Positions 53,761 through 63,812 of a DNA stretch of 64,000 nucleotides are shown here, in pieces. The notes under the pieces were generated by a model. The model was not told the origin of the DNA, ran no database searches, and saw nothing but the letters and a program-made list of their open reading frames with translations. Every line of letters begins with the position of its first letter. Position 1 is the stretch's first letter. The translations under genes were made by a program, and so were the position numbers. The DNA comes from Nothopassalora personata. Lineage: Eukaryota; Ascomycota; Dothideomycetes; Mycosphaerellales; Mycosphaerellaceae. The stretch lies in contig CM066288.1 in NCBI GenBank assembly GCA_033816765.1, positions 3,286,001 through 3,350,000 of the forward strand, given 5' to 3'.

Positions 53761-54065
53761 GACTCGTGTTAAATCTACTACGCCGCGAAGTTAGGCGTAG
53801 GGTATTAGCCTTAGCAACTACGAGGAACCCTAGGAGCGACGTATAGGTAAGACGCTACGCTCCGAGAAGTAGACATCGATAAATACTACTTTAACGAAGA
53901 TAGAAGCGATAAAGAAAATTAGGACCTAGGATAGAACGGATCATAGTTACTAGAACTATAGGAAGAAAGTTAAGAAACTACCGGGCTAACTACTATTAAG
54001 GAAGAACAGGATCCGGAAGAATTAAGCGAAGAAGATTCCTCCGAAGGAGAAGAGAGCGACACTAA

Positions 54066-54257
54066 TGTCACGAAGCGACCTTGATTTGGATGTTCGGTCA
54101 CGTGATCAGGGTCACGTGATCTCCCGGCGCTAGCGCGACGCCTCGGCGCTTTGCTTTATCTTTCGTACTTCGCGCGTTACCTCTAGATACTTCGTCTAAC
54201 TACGTCTCTATTCCCTACACCCTACGTTTCCCTCTTACACTCGTAGGCCTCGTGTCA
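54066..54257 (+). repeat. 5' LTR of element C
   Basis: 192 bp, TGTCACGAAG to CTCGTGTCA. Two CACGTG boxes (54099-54104, 54113-54118), a TATA-like TTTATC (54155-54160), and GTCTAACTA at 54194-54202 as likely start of R. Confidence 0.96.
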
Positions 54258-54259
54258 GT

Positions 54260-54268
54260 TAGTTAGAC
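54260..54268 (+). promoter_or_regulatory. Putative self-priming primer-binding site of element C
   Basis: TAGTTAGAC starts 2 nt after the 5' LTR and is the exact complement of GTCTAACTA at 54194-54202 in the LTR. Confidence 0.65.
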
Positions 54269-54412
54269 CACCCTTCTTTCCGATTATCTACATGCACTGC
54301 GCTGCAGAAACATCAGGAAAGTACCGCCGCTGCCGACTGCGACAGCGACTACTATAACTACCGACACACCTACCTACCCTTTCGCGACCCGATCTGCCAA
54401 TCGCCCGCGATC

Positions 54413-57073
54413 ATGACTACAGACGACAACGAGCCCGGCGACGCCATCGCCGCAGCACTGAAGAGACATCAAGAACAACACCCCGAATCAACCAAGACTC
54501 GAGACGCCGAAATCGAGGAAGTTAGGCTCCGAGGGCGGCAAGCCCTGCGGCAGCACAAGAGCGAGGAAGCACTGAGGCGGCATGGCCTGAACGGCGAGGA
54601 AGAGCAGACGCAGGATGCACCTGTCGTCGAGTCGCCGAAGTCACCACCTCAGTCTGGAGGACAGCCGCATGTGACAGTGCAGGCCGAAGAAGATGAGATC
54701 GACGATGAGCCCGAGGAGGACGAGATCGAGGATGAAGATGAGGATGATCTCGATACCAATTCGTCATACCAACTACCTCAAGGCATGTTCGACCTGCGCG
54801 AGCTAGACGCGACAGGTGAAACCCAATTCAACGACGAAGAAGATGTAGCTACACGCATCTTCAAGCTCCAGGACATGCAGAAGTTGTTTGAGGAGTCCAA
54901 GTCAGGAGTCCCAGACTATGACAACACCGCAACTCAGTGGGCTACTCGAGTAGCCGCTGTCAGAAGCGCAGCAGCAGCTCTTCCAGCCTCCCGCGAGTCC
55001 AGAAGCCTGCAGCGACAAGCAGCGGCGTTGCCTTCGACTGTGCCAGGCCGTCGCCCATCACCCATCAACCGTGACCGTGACCGCCACGGTTTCACGACAC
55101 GAACAGAGCAAGAGCTCGACAGCTCGCTCATGTCCGCTACATCGAGGATTGCATCCCAAGTCCCGGGTGCATACTCCCAAGATACTATCGGTCGTTCTCA
55201 GTCTCAACCTCAAGAACGCCAAAGCCGTCGAGCGAGTCCAAAGCCATCGGTGTCCTACCCGGTTCTACCACCACGCGCCCCGACACCACCACTGCCAGCA
55301 CCGAAGCCTGTGAAGGCTAAGGTGGGACCGAGTCCGCTACAACAGATGGAGTCCGCGGCAGAGCGAGAAGAACCGGAAGAGGACTACATCGACATGAATA
55401 ACTTCGTCAACCACAACACCGACTACTACGAAGCGGAGGATTATCGGGCAGTCACCGCGAACGACTTCATCTCCAAAGTGCGGAAGCACCCAAACACCTG
55501 GCTGCAGGCCCTTAAGGATATGGGCGCCACGCTCATGGAAATTCAGGACAACTACGAACAGCTCGAGAACGTCTACAACCAGGACCAGGCTACCCACAGG
55601 AAGATCGTCAAGAATCTAAATAGCAAGATCTCTGATCTTCGCCAAGAAAACGACACTGCGGTCGGCAAGCTCGACACCGCAGCAGATCAGATCGAGGACC
55701 TGAATGAGAAGCTGAAGCAGGCACAGGAAGAAGCCAGAATCCACCTTGCCAACCTCAAGTCCGCGGAGACCGACTGTGACGGTTTCATGGACGACATCGA
55801 CGAACGTGACAACACCATTAAGCAGATGGCAGATCGCATCACGCAGCTGGAAGCACAGGTCGGCGCTACCGGTGCAGCACCTAAGCCTGCTAAGGGTACA
55901 GGCCTTCGTGAGAGCCGTCGCACCACCCCACAAGTCGAAAACGCATACAGCACCAACGGTGGACTGTTCGGCAACGGAGACGGAGGTCGCACTATTCGTG
56001 AGACCGGCATTCGCACTCCTGCCCCGGGCATCAACCGGAGTGTTCGCCCAACACCTGCGCTGTCAACGTCCTCTTCGTACTTCTACCAGTCCAAAACAAA
56101 GCGCGATCACCCCGAGAAGTTCGACAACAACGGCAAGCCACCGTACAAGAACTGGAAGATCGCTATGGATGGTAAGATTCGCGCGTCTTATGATGAGAGC
56201 ACGCCCATGTTCGAGATCCTCGATTACGTCCGCGACCGCACTTCCGGCTTCCCTTTCGACTTCACGGACGCCAACATCAACAGCGAAGCTTGGGAGTCAT
56301 TGGAACAGATGTGGGCAGATCTCGACAAGCAGTTCGGTGACAAGAACACAGTAGAGAAGGCGCAAGCAGAGCTCGCCAACCTGAAGATGGTGAACACCGA
56401 GACCTTCACCGCATTTGTCACTAAGTACAAGACTCTATGTTTGAAGGCAGGAGAAGAGATGTCATCCCGCAAGCTGTGGACACGTCTCACACCTAAGTGG
56501 CAGAACGAGCTCAAGAAGGAGCGTGGTGACTCTTTCGCCGAGTTCCAACAAGCTGGCTACGATCTCGAGGAGAGTGATCAGCTCATCAAGATGTACAAGT
56601 CCGAAGCACCGGCTCCCCCTACAGGCAATGGCAATGGCAACCGCAACACCCGTGGCCGCGGTGGCAGCGCACTAGGCAACACTACCATCATCGGTAATGC
56701 CGCCATGACCACATCCAACACCGAGACCGGCAACGAGCGAAAGAACAAGAAGCGCAGCGAGCCAGTTACCCGCATCCTGCCTGCCTCTTGGAAAGTGGTC
56801 GGTCAATTGACCAAGGAACAGAAGGAAGCAATGGCAGCTAATGGCCAATGCTGGCGCTGTCGTCGTACCGACCGTACGCACGTCTTGCCACAGGATCCAG
56901 CTTGCCCCTTCCACTACAACAAGGGCAATTGGGACTTCAGCAACCTCATTACTAGAGAGATGAGCGTCGACGAGTTCCGCCGTCAGCATGGTGTGGGCGA
57001 CACTACTCGCCTCGCCGCCCTTGCCACCGAAGCACCAACAGCAGCCCCCGACCAGGGAAATGCTCAGGCTTAG
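54413..57073 (+). CDS. Element C gag
   Basis: 886 residues. The N-terminal third is acidic and disordered (EEDEIEDEDEDDLD). A coiled coil at about residues 380-485 (RQENDTAVGKLDTAADQIED, LNEKLKQAQEEARIHLANLK) precedes a capsid-like domain (KFDNNGKPPYKNWKIAMDGK, LKMVNTETFTAFVTKYKTLC). The C terminus has CWRCRRTDRTHVLPQDPAC, a knuckle-like motif spaced C-x2-C-x6-H-x7-C, far from canonical. The frameshift heptamer lies four codons before the stop. Gag packages the RNA into particles. Confidence 0.93.
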   Translation: MTTDDNEPGDAIAAALKRHQEQHPESTKTRDAEIEEVRLRGRQALRQHKSEEALRRHGLNGEEEQTQDAPVVESPKSPPQSGGQPHVTVQAEEDEIDDEPEEDEIEDEDEDDLDTNSSYQLPQGMFDLRELDATGETQFNDEEDVATRIFKLQDMQKLFEESKSGVPDYDNTATQWATRVAAVRSAAAALPASRESRSLQRQAAALPSTVPGRRPSPINRDRDRHGFTTRTEQELDSSLMSATSRIASQVPGAYSQDTIGRSQSQPQERQSRRASPKPSVSYPVLPPRAPTPPLPAPKPVKAKVGPSPLQQMESAAEREEPEEDYIDMNNFVNHNTDYYEAEDYRAVTANDFISKVRKHPNTWLQALKDMGATLMEIQDNYEQLENVYNQDQATHRKIVKNLNSKISDLRQENDTAVGKLDTAADQIEDLNEKLKQAQEEARIHLANLKSAETDCDGFMDDIDERDNTIKQMADRITQLEAQVGATGAAPKPAKGTGLRESRRTTPQVENAYSTNGGLFGNGDGGRTIRETGIRTPAPGINRSVRPTPALSTSSSYFYQSKTKRDHPEKFDNNGKPPYKNWKIAMDGKIRASYDESTPMFEILDYVRDRTSGFPFDFTDANINSEAWESLEQMWADLDKQFGDKNTVEKAQAELANLKMVNTETFTAFVTKYKTLCLKAGEEMSSRKLWTRLTPKWQNELKKERGDSFAEFQQAGYDLEESDQLIKMYKSEAPAPPTGNGNGNRNTRGRGGSALGNTTIIGNAAMTTSNTETGNERKNKKRSEPVTRILPASWKVVGQLTKEQKEAMAANGQCWRCRRTDRTHVLPQDPACPFHYNKGNWDFSNLITREMSVDEFRRQHGVGDTTRLAALATEAPTAAPDQGNAQA
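57055..57061 (+). promoter_or_regulatory. -1 programmed ribosomal frameshift heptamer GGGAAAT in element C
   Basis: In gag phase it reads G GGA AAT, the X XXY YYZ form, four codons before the gag stop. A -1 slip enters the pol frame, which stays open through the gag stop to the pol ATG at 57124. Confidence 0.7.
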
Positions 57074-57123
57074 AGTCAAGTCGCGACCCTAAGCCTTGCT
57101 CAAACGAAGAACATGAAGAAGAG

Positions 57124-60100
57124 ATGAACCTTTGCACCCTAAGAGATGACGATTATGACAACAACGAACTTGCACTGTCTTGTGCCGAGACAGCAGGAGG
57201 CATCCAGAACGTCACTGTCCAGCCTAGACAGGGCAAACACCTTGTATGCTCTGCAAAGGTACACAGTAGACTAGGACCTCATAATGCAAAAAGTTTAATC
57301 GACACAGGCGCAACAGACCTCTTCATCCATAACAACTTCGTGCGCACACATCACCTTGACCTTATCCCTCTTGCGAAACCTAAGCGTTTGCGACTTGCGG
57401 ACGGGCACCGCTCTATGATAACACATGCAGTCCTCGTCACCCTGGACGTCGGAGCACATCGCGACCAGGATCTGTACTACGTTACAGACCTTGACACATA
57501 TGACATCGTCATCGGAATGTCATGGCTAGAACAACATGACCCCGAGATCAGCTTCAAGAACAGGACAATGACCTTCAACAGCACGAACTGCTGCTTGAAC
57601 CATAACTTCAGAAGTCTGGTCTGCGTCGTAACAATAGATCGTCGCGGCAAGACCCACAACGTCGACCCTGACTTTCACAGCTCTGATGATATCGACATCG
57701 TCAGTGCGCAAGCGTTCATGAAGATGTCAAAGGATAAGGACAATCAGCTCTTTGCCCTTTGGCCTGAAGACCTAACACCACCACCTGACGACGTCCCACC
57801 CGAACCACCCGATAAGCCGCCACCGCAAGATCCGTTTGGGGGGGAGGGAGAACAACTTTCATGCTTCGCGATGGCGCCAGAGGACTGGGAACGCTTCATG
57901 ACAGCGTGCAAGAAGTCGAACCCAGAAGAAAAGCTGCCAGCAGTGCTTAAGGATCTAGCTCTGTACTTCAAGCACAAGTCGGAGTTTGTACTGCCTGAGC
58001 ATGGTCCTAGTGACCATGAGATTAAGCTCAAACCAGGTACTACACCGCCTTATCGCAAGATGATCCCAATGAATGCTGAGCAGTTGGCCGTGGTACGGAA
58101 GTTTCTCGACGATGGCCTTGCAAACGGTTCATTGCAAGAAAGCAAGTCGCCCTGCGCATCACCACTGCTCATTGTCAAGAAGCCTGGTGGTGGACTGCGC
58201 GTATGCGTCGATTACAGAGCATTGAACGCCCTCACGATTAAGGACCGATATCCTATTCCTTTGATCCGAGAAACCCTGGATCGTCTGGCTAAGGCCAAGA
58301 TGTTCTCGAAACTCGACATCGTAGCAGCATTCAACAACCTTCGCATTGCGCATGGACAGGAATGGCTGACAGCCTTCATCACAAGATATGGCCTCTACGA
58401 GTTCAAGGTTATGCCGTTCGGGCTCTGCAACGGGCCAAGCAGTTGGCAGAGACGAATCAATGAAGTACTGCGAGAGTACCTCGATCGGTTCTGCACAGTC
58501 TATCTTGACGATGTTCTCATCTACAGCGACAGCGAAGAAGAACATGTCCAGCACGTACGAGCAGTCATTAAGAAAGTAGGCGAAGCCGGTATGCCTATCG
58601 ACATTGACAAGAGCGAATTCTTCGTCAAGAAGATCAAGTACCTTGGCCTTATTGTCACTACCGAAGGTATCGAGATGGATCCAGTTAAGGTTGAAGCAAT
58701 CCAGAACTGGGAGACACCCCGGAACGTCAAGGACGTCCTTGCGTTCCTCGGGTTCAGTGGTTTCTACAGACGCTTCATCTATGAGTATTCAAGAGTCGTG
58801 CGCAAGCTCACAGCACTGACAAAGAAAGATACACCCTGGCAGTGGGACGAGGGATGCCAGCAAGCATTCGATAAGCTGAAGAAGCGATTCGTCTCAGCAC
58901 CAATCCTGGCACACTTCCAACCAGGACTGGAAGTTTGGATTGAGACGGATGCGTCAGACTACGTAACTGCAGGCGTTCTGTCCCAGAAGCACCCAGATCC
59001 GGAGAAGGAAGGCGAGTTTCTGCTCAAGCCGATAGCCTACTTCTCCAAGAAGATGAGTCCGCAAGAATGCAACTACGACATCTACGACAAGGAGCTGCTC
59101 GCTATTGTCAAGACGTTCGAAGAATGGCAGTACGAACTAGTGCCAGAGGCGGATGACCAGAAACCCATCCGAGTGCTGTCAGATCACAAGAACCTGGAGT
59201 GGTTTATGTCCACGAAGCAACTCAACCAGCGCCAGGCTAGGTGGGCCGAGTTCCTGTCACAATTCAACTTCAAGATCACGTATCGACCGGGCGTCCAGGG
59301 CACCAAACCGGACAGCCTGACGAGACGCTCCCAAGACCTGCCTGAAGGGATTGATGCACGGACACAGTACCGCGAACAAACCATCTTGAAGCCGGATAAC
59401 CTGGATATAGTCTCCGCATTCGCAATCACCACGGACCCGCCTACAGAACCTCGACGAAGCGCTAGGCTGGCCAACAAAGCGAACGACGAGAATGCGGACG
59501 ACGAGAATGCGAACATCCCCGAAGTCCCAAAAGATGACGAGCATAAGGCACCTGAACAAGCGCTAGAAGACGGGTCAGATCTGGCGACAGTCCCTGACCA
59601 GCCAACGCCCAACGAGCCAGACACTCCCAAGGAAGACTGGCCGGAGTTGCAGCAACCAGCAGACTCGGACGACAACGTGCTCTCAATGCTCAATACAGCT
59701 TACAAGGACCCACGCTTCAGCATGCGTATGAAGCGCCTTCAGAAAGATCTCCGCGACCGCAAGACGTCTGAGTTTCTGCAACAGCGCAAGATTACAGCTT
59801 CAGAGTGCCGCATGCAAGACGGGAGGCTGTACGTGAACAACAGGCTGTTTGTGCCGGAATACCGCAACCTACGCACAAAGATAGTGCAGAGCTACCATGA
59901 CGCGCCTCTTGCTGGGCATCAAGGCATGGCACGCACACACGAACTGATTCTACGCCATGACCTATGGTGGCCTTTCATGCAGAAAGACATCACCCAATAC
60001 GTGCGCAACTGCTACATCTGTAGGAGATCAACACCGTCTCGTTCACGGTACCAAGGGACGCTCTCCGCCCATCGTACACCACCGGACGTCTGGAAACACG

Positions 60101-61629
60101 TCGCCATGGACTTCATAGTCGACCTGCCGCCTAGCAAATCTCGCAGAGATGGCAAGACATACACCAATATCCTGACAGTAACAGACATGCTCTCCAAGCA
60201 GGTGCACTTCATCCCTACGGACCGTATGGATGCAGAACACACAGCTGACCTGTACTACCATTACATTATGCCCCATCACGGCGTCGCAGAAATATTTGTG
60301 TCAGACCGCGGGACGCAGTTTGTAAGCGCCTTCTGGGAACGACTCTGCCAGCGGCTCGGCATCAAACAAAACCTGTCAACTTCCTTCCACCCAGAGACCG
60401 ACGGTCAATCGGAGCGAACTAACCAAGCGTTAGAGCAATACTTGCGAGCTTTCAGTAACTATCTCCAGGACGAATGGGTTAACTGGCTGCCGACCGCGGA
60501 ATTCGCGATGAACAACCATGTAGCTGCCAGCACAGGCGTTACACCATTCTTTGCGAACACAGGAAGGCACCCGAGCTTAGGGATGAATGTGAAGCCATCT
60601 GAAGCCCGTCCACAAGTCACGGCAGACAAGGTGAAACAGCTTGATGCAGCCGACACCTTTGCAGACAACCTCAGAGACTTTGAGCAATTCACACAGGCCG
60701 TGCTCGAGCAAATGCGAGCGGAGCACGCTTGGACCCAAGCCAAGAACACGGATCAAGCTAATGTGGCACGTGCACCCGCACCAAATTTCCAAAAGGGCGA
60801 CAAAGTCTTCCTCGACGCACGCAACATCCGCACTACACGACCATCCAAGAAACTCGACAGTAAAGCATTCGGTCCCTTCGAAGTCGTCGAGCCTATTGGG
60901 CGCCGTTCCTACCGCCTGCGATTCCCACCTAACTCTGATCTCGCCCACCTCCACGATGTTTTCCACTCGAGTCTCCTACGCCGCGCACCCGAAGACCCGC
61001 TGCCTGGACAGCACCTGCCGCCGCCGCCGCCGCTCGAAATAGTAAGAGATGGTAAAGAATCGACTGAATGGGAAGTTCAAGAGGTGGTTGACTCAAGGAT
61101 AAAATACCGCAAAGTCTGGTACAAGGTTTTGTGGAAGGACGGCACAATGAGCGAACGCCCATACACCTCACTGCTGCCAGGTGCTGAGGAGCTGGTGCAA
61201 GAATTTCACCGCGCATACCCAGACAAGCCACGACCTACGGAGGTTGACGATGAGTTCATGGCGCACGTATTTAGCGTCTCAGTTTATGGTCTCGCAGTGA
61301 TCTCCGGAGACGCCACACCGCCTACGAAGTCCACGCCTCCTTTCTACTCACTCGCAGAAGGCATTCGGCTGGATGGAAGTTCTTCAAAGCGGCCTACCTC
61401 TTCAATGGGTGAGACCATGCAACAACACTCGCACACCAGCAGTCAGCCGTCATATGATGAGCAGCGAACAAGCAATACCAGCAAGCACGCAAGTGCAACT
61501 GGCACGCAACGCAATAGCCTGAACGACGTCGCAGGAGCTCGTCTCGTGGAGGGGGGGGTACTGTCACGAAGCGACCTTGATTTGGATGTTCGGTCACGTG
61601 ATCAGGGTCACGTGATCTCCCGGCGCTAG
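57124..61629 (+). CDS. Element C pol polyprotein (protease, RT, RNase H, integrase, chromodomain-like tail)
   Basis: 1501 codons from ATG 57124; the frame is -1 to gag and open upstream. Protease LIDTGATDLF (about residue 58); RT with KPGGGLRVCVDYRALN and YLDDVLIYS (about residue 460); RNase H ETDASDYVTAGVLSQ and DKELLAIVKTFEEW; an acidic linker; integrase zinc region HQGMARTHEL... CYICRRSTP, then AMDFIVD, VSDRGTQF and the Glu in SERTNQ. A C-terminal segment (EWEVQEVVDSRI, WYKVLWKDG) is chromodomain-like but has ERPYTSL where chromodomains have the TWEP aromatic. The tail crosses the polypurine tract into the 3' LTR. Confidence 0.95.
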   Translation: MNLCTLRDDDYDNNELALSCAETAGGIQNVTVQPRQGKHLVCSAKVHSRLGPHNAKSLIDTGATDLFIHNNFVRTHHLDLIPLAKPKRLRLADGHRSMITHAVLVTLDVGAHRDQDLYYVTDLDTYDIVIGMSWLEQHDPEISFKNRTMTFNSTNCCLNHNFRSLVCVVTIDRRGKTHNVDPDFHSSDDIDIVSAQAFMKMSKDKDNQLFALWPEDLTPPPDDVPPEPPDKPPPQDPFGGEGEQLSCFAMAPEDWERFMTACKKSNPEEKLPAVLKDLALYFKHKSEFVLPEHGPSDHEIKLKPGTTPPYRKMIPMNAEQLAVVRKFLDDGLANGSLQESKSPCASPLLIVKKPGGGLRVCVDYRALNALTIKDRYPIPLIRETLDRLAKAKMFSKLDIVAAFNNLRIAHGQEWLTAFITRYGLYEFKVMPFGLCNGPSSWQRRINEVLREYLDRFCTVYLDDVLIYSDSEEEHVQHVRAVIKKVGEAGMPIDIDKSEFFVKKIKYLGLIVTTEGIEMDPVKVEAIQNWETPRNVKDVLAFLGFSGFYRRFIYEYSRVVRKLTALTKKDTPWQWDEGCQQAFDKLKKRFVSAPILAHFQPGLEVWIETDASDYVTAGVLSQKHPDPEKEGEFLLKPIAYFSKKMSPQECNYDIYDKELLAIVKTFEEWQYELVPEADDQKPIRVLSDHKNLEWFMSTKQLNQRQARWAEFLSQFNFKITYRPGVQGTKPDSLTRRSQDLPEGIDARTQYREQTILKPDNLDIVSAFAITTDPPTEPRRSARLANKANDENADDENANIPEVPKDDEHKAPEQALEDGSDLATVPDQPTPNEPDTPKEDWPELQQPADSDDNVLSMLNTAYKDPRFSMRMKRLQKDLRDRKTSEFLQQRKITASECRMQDGRLYVNNRLFVPEYRNLRTKIVQSYHDAPLAGHQGMARTHELILRHDLWWPFMQKDITQYVRNCYICRRSTPSRSRYQGTLSAHRTPPDVWKHVAMDFIVDLPPSKSRRDGKTYTNILTVTDMLSKQVHFIPTDRMDAEHTADLYYHYIMPHHGVAEIFVSDRGTQFVSAFWERLCQRLGIKQNLSTSFHPETDGQSERTNQALEQYLRAFSNYLQDEWVNWLPTAEFAMNNHVAASTGVTPFFANTGRHPSLGMNVKPSEARPQVTADKVKQLDAADTFADNLRDFEQFTQAVLEQMRAEHAWTQAKNTDQANVARAPAPNFQKGDKVFLDARNIRTTRPSKKLDSKAFGPFEVVEPIGRRSYRLRFPPNSDLAHLHDVFHSSLLRRAPEDPLPGQHLPPPPPLEIVRDGKESTEWEVQEVVDSRIKYRKVWYKVLWKDGTMSERPYTSLLPGAEELVQEFHRAYPDKPRPTEVDDEFMAHVFSVSVYGLAVISGDATPPTKSTPPFYSLAEGIRLDGSSSKRPTSSMGETMQQHSHTSSQPSYDEQRTSNTSKHASATGTQRNSLNDVAGARLVEGGVLSRSDLDLDVRSRDQGHVISRR
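57835..57852 (+). promoter_or_regulatory. Possible central polypurine tract of element C
   Basis: TTT followed by GGGGGGGAGGGAGAA inside pol between protease and RT, about 65 bp from the geometric centre of the element. Confidence 0.35.
61548..61561 (+). promoter_or_regulatory. Polypurine tract of element C
   Basis: GGAGGGGGGGGTAC directly precedes the 3' LTR; plus-strand primer for reverse transcription. Confidence 0.85.
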
Positions 61630-61753
61630 CGCGACGCCTCGGCGCTTTGCTTTATCTTTCGTACTTCGCGCGTTACCTCTAGATACTTCGTCTAACTACG
61701 TCTCTATTCCCTACACCCTACGTTTCCCTCTTACACTCGTAGGCCTCGTGTCA
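61562..61753 (+). repeat. 3' LTR of element C
   Basis: 192 bp, same as the 5' LTR on inspection. CACGTG boxes at 61595-61600 and 61609-61614. The pol ORF ends inside it at 61629. Confidence 0.96.
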
Positions 61754-61758
61754 ACTAA

Positions 61759-63812
61759 CGACGATAATGAACAACTTACCTTTATGGTAGATGCACCTAA
61801 GAAACTGTACGACATAATTATCTACCTATAAAGAAGGCACGAGGAATTCCTACCTAAGATAGGCGGACGAAGGAAGCTACATTCTATTAAGTTTAATAAG
61901 ACACTCGACACCCTACGAGGCATAGCCTAGGGATACCCACTTATAGAAACGACCGAGAATCTAGTAACCGCCGTTATAGAACGACTACCGATAGGAAGCC
62001 GAATAACGGGAACCGGATATCTTATACCGTTAGGAACATTTATATCGAATGAATTACGTAATATAGTATAGTACGTACGCGCACTCTACTTAGAAACGTA
62101 GAAGATCTAGGAACGCAATAGACTATAAGTGTAGACATAGGGTAACGGGCTATAGGTTCTAGCCGAAGCCTCTAGGCACGAAGCATAGCGAACTACATAC
62201 CATTCGGGAAAAGGATTAGCTCCCTAGGAATGAGCAACCGGAGGGAGTTATATAACACTTAGGCTTATATATCGACATTAAATACAGTTTTCTAGACATA
62301 AGCAATCGTTAACGGACATAAGACTAGTGTTATAATTGACTTAGGAGTAGCGGGGAATTTTATCTCCGAGTCTTTTATAAGAAGAAACGGGTTAGCTACC
62401 CTAAAGAAGAAATAGGGTTACGAGTTAATCGCGGTAAACGGATTATCGTTACCTAGCGTAGAATAGGAGACGATACCATTGCTACTAGCTATCTAATAGT
62501 ACTACAAGAATATTACCTTAGATGTTACTAATATAGCTAGTCATAACATAGTATTAGGTATGCCTTAGTTAAGAAAGTACAATCTAGTAATCGACTAGAG
62601 AAGAGGAGTACTTACATTTAGGGAATGCGATTGCGTTATCGACATTTAGCCTACGTAGTAGTAGCGTTTACTAGTAGATAAGGTAAGGAAACAGCTAAAC
62701 GAAATACAGCTTACGCCGAATAGAAGGATAGAAGAACTACCTTCGACCGGGATAGACACTAGCGTAGGGCCGCCGGGTCACGAAGTTACTAGAAGTAATA
62801 GAAGTAACGCACTATCGAAGAATACTAACATCTTAGAGTTAAGTATTCCTAAGGAGTATCGTAAGTAGTCGCGACTCTTTAAAGAGGAGAGAGGCAAAAC
62901 CGCCTTACCTAAGCACCGCCTATAGGATTATAAGATTAACATTTAGCTAGGGAAAGAGCCTCTATAAGGACCCCTATATTAAATGTCTAAGAAAGAGCTG
63001 TAGACCCTACGAGAATAGCTAAAGGAGAAGCTAGCTAAAGGATAGATAAGAAGATCTACCTCGAGTGTAGGAACTCTATACATGTTCGTTCTAAAAGCAA
63101 ACGGGAAGTTACGACTCGTATAAGACTATAGGAAGTTAAACGAGATTACGATTAAGAACCGATACCCGCTACCTAACATCGAAGAAGCATAAGATAGATT
63201 AACCGGATCGGACTAGTACACGAAGATTAACCTACGAGATGCCTTCTATGCTATACGAATAGTAGAAGGAGAAGAATAGAAAACCGCTTTTAGAATAAGA
63301 TACAGACTCTACGAATTCTTAGTTATACTAATGGAATTAACTAACGTACCCGCATCCTACTAGGACCTTGTTAACGAAACACTTAGAGACCTACTCGACG
63401 TATACGTTATCGCCTACATAGACGATATACTAGTCTACACAAAAGGATCCCTATAGGAACATATAAAACAAGTCTAGGACGTCTTCGAACGACTTACGCA
63501 ATTAGGATTTAAGACGGCACCCGAGAAATGCGAATTCCATAAGAAAGAAGTTAAATTCTTAGGCTTCATTATTAGCACTATAGGGATAACGATCGACCCT
63601 ACGAAGACATAGTTAATTAGAGAATAGCTAGAACTAAAAACAGTTAAGGACGTATAATCATTCCTTAGACTAGCGAACTATAACCGGAAATTCATTAAGG
63701 ACTACGTAAAGACAGTAGCACTAATAACGATGCTTACGAGAAAAGACGTTACTTAGAAATAGGGAAAAGAACAGATTAAAGCATTTAAGAAACTTAAGGA
63801 ATAATGCGCTTT
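61759..63812 (+). pseudogene. Element D pol (RIP-inactivated protease and RT)
   Basis: After element C the frame continues. A retropepsin trace IDLGVAGNFISES near 62.35 kb, the block before RT, then RT with FVLKANGKLRLV, DYRKLNEITIKNRYPLP, YIDDILVYT and VKFLGFIIS. Many former Trp/Gln codons are TAG. Element E breaks it after AFKKLKE. Confidence 0.85.

Larger units (their letters stand above)
54066..61753 (+). mobile_element. Element C: intact Ty3/gypsy retrotransposon
   Basis: 7688 bp in plus orientation, flanked by the 5-bp duplication actaa (54061-54065 and 61754-61758). The two 192-bp LTRs look identical base for base. Gag and pol are fully open with no RIP. It lies inside the RIP-mutated element D. 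Confidence 0.96.
52141..63812 (+). mobile_element. Element D: RIP-mutated Ty3/gypsy retrotransposon, host of elements C and E
   Basis: Plus orientation. A probable 5' LTR (about 52141-52490), gag (52.6-53.75 kb) and pol (62.3-63.8 kb) carry numerous TAG codons. It is cut by element C (54066-61753) and then by the 5' LTR of element E (63813). The exact 5' boundary is uncertain by about 10 bp because RIP blurs the terminal TG. Confidence 0.8.
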
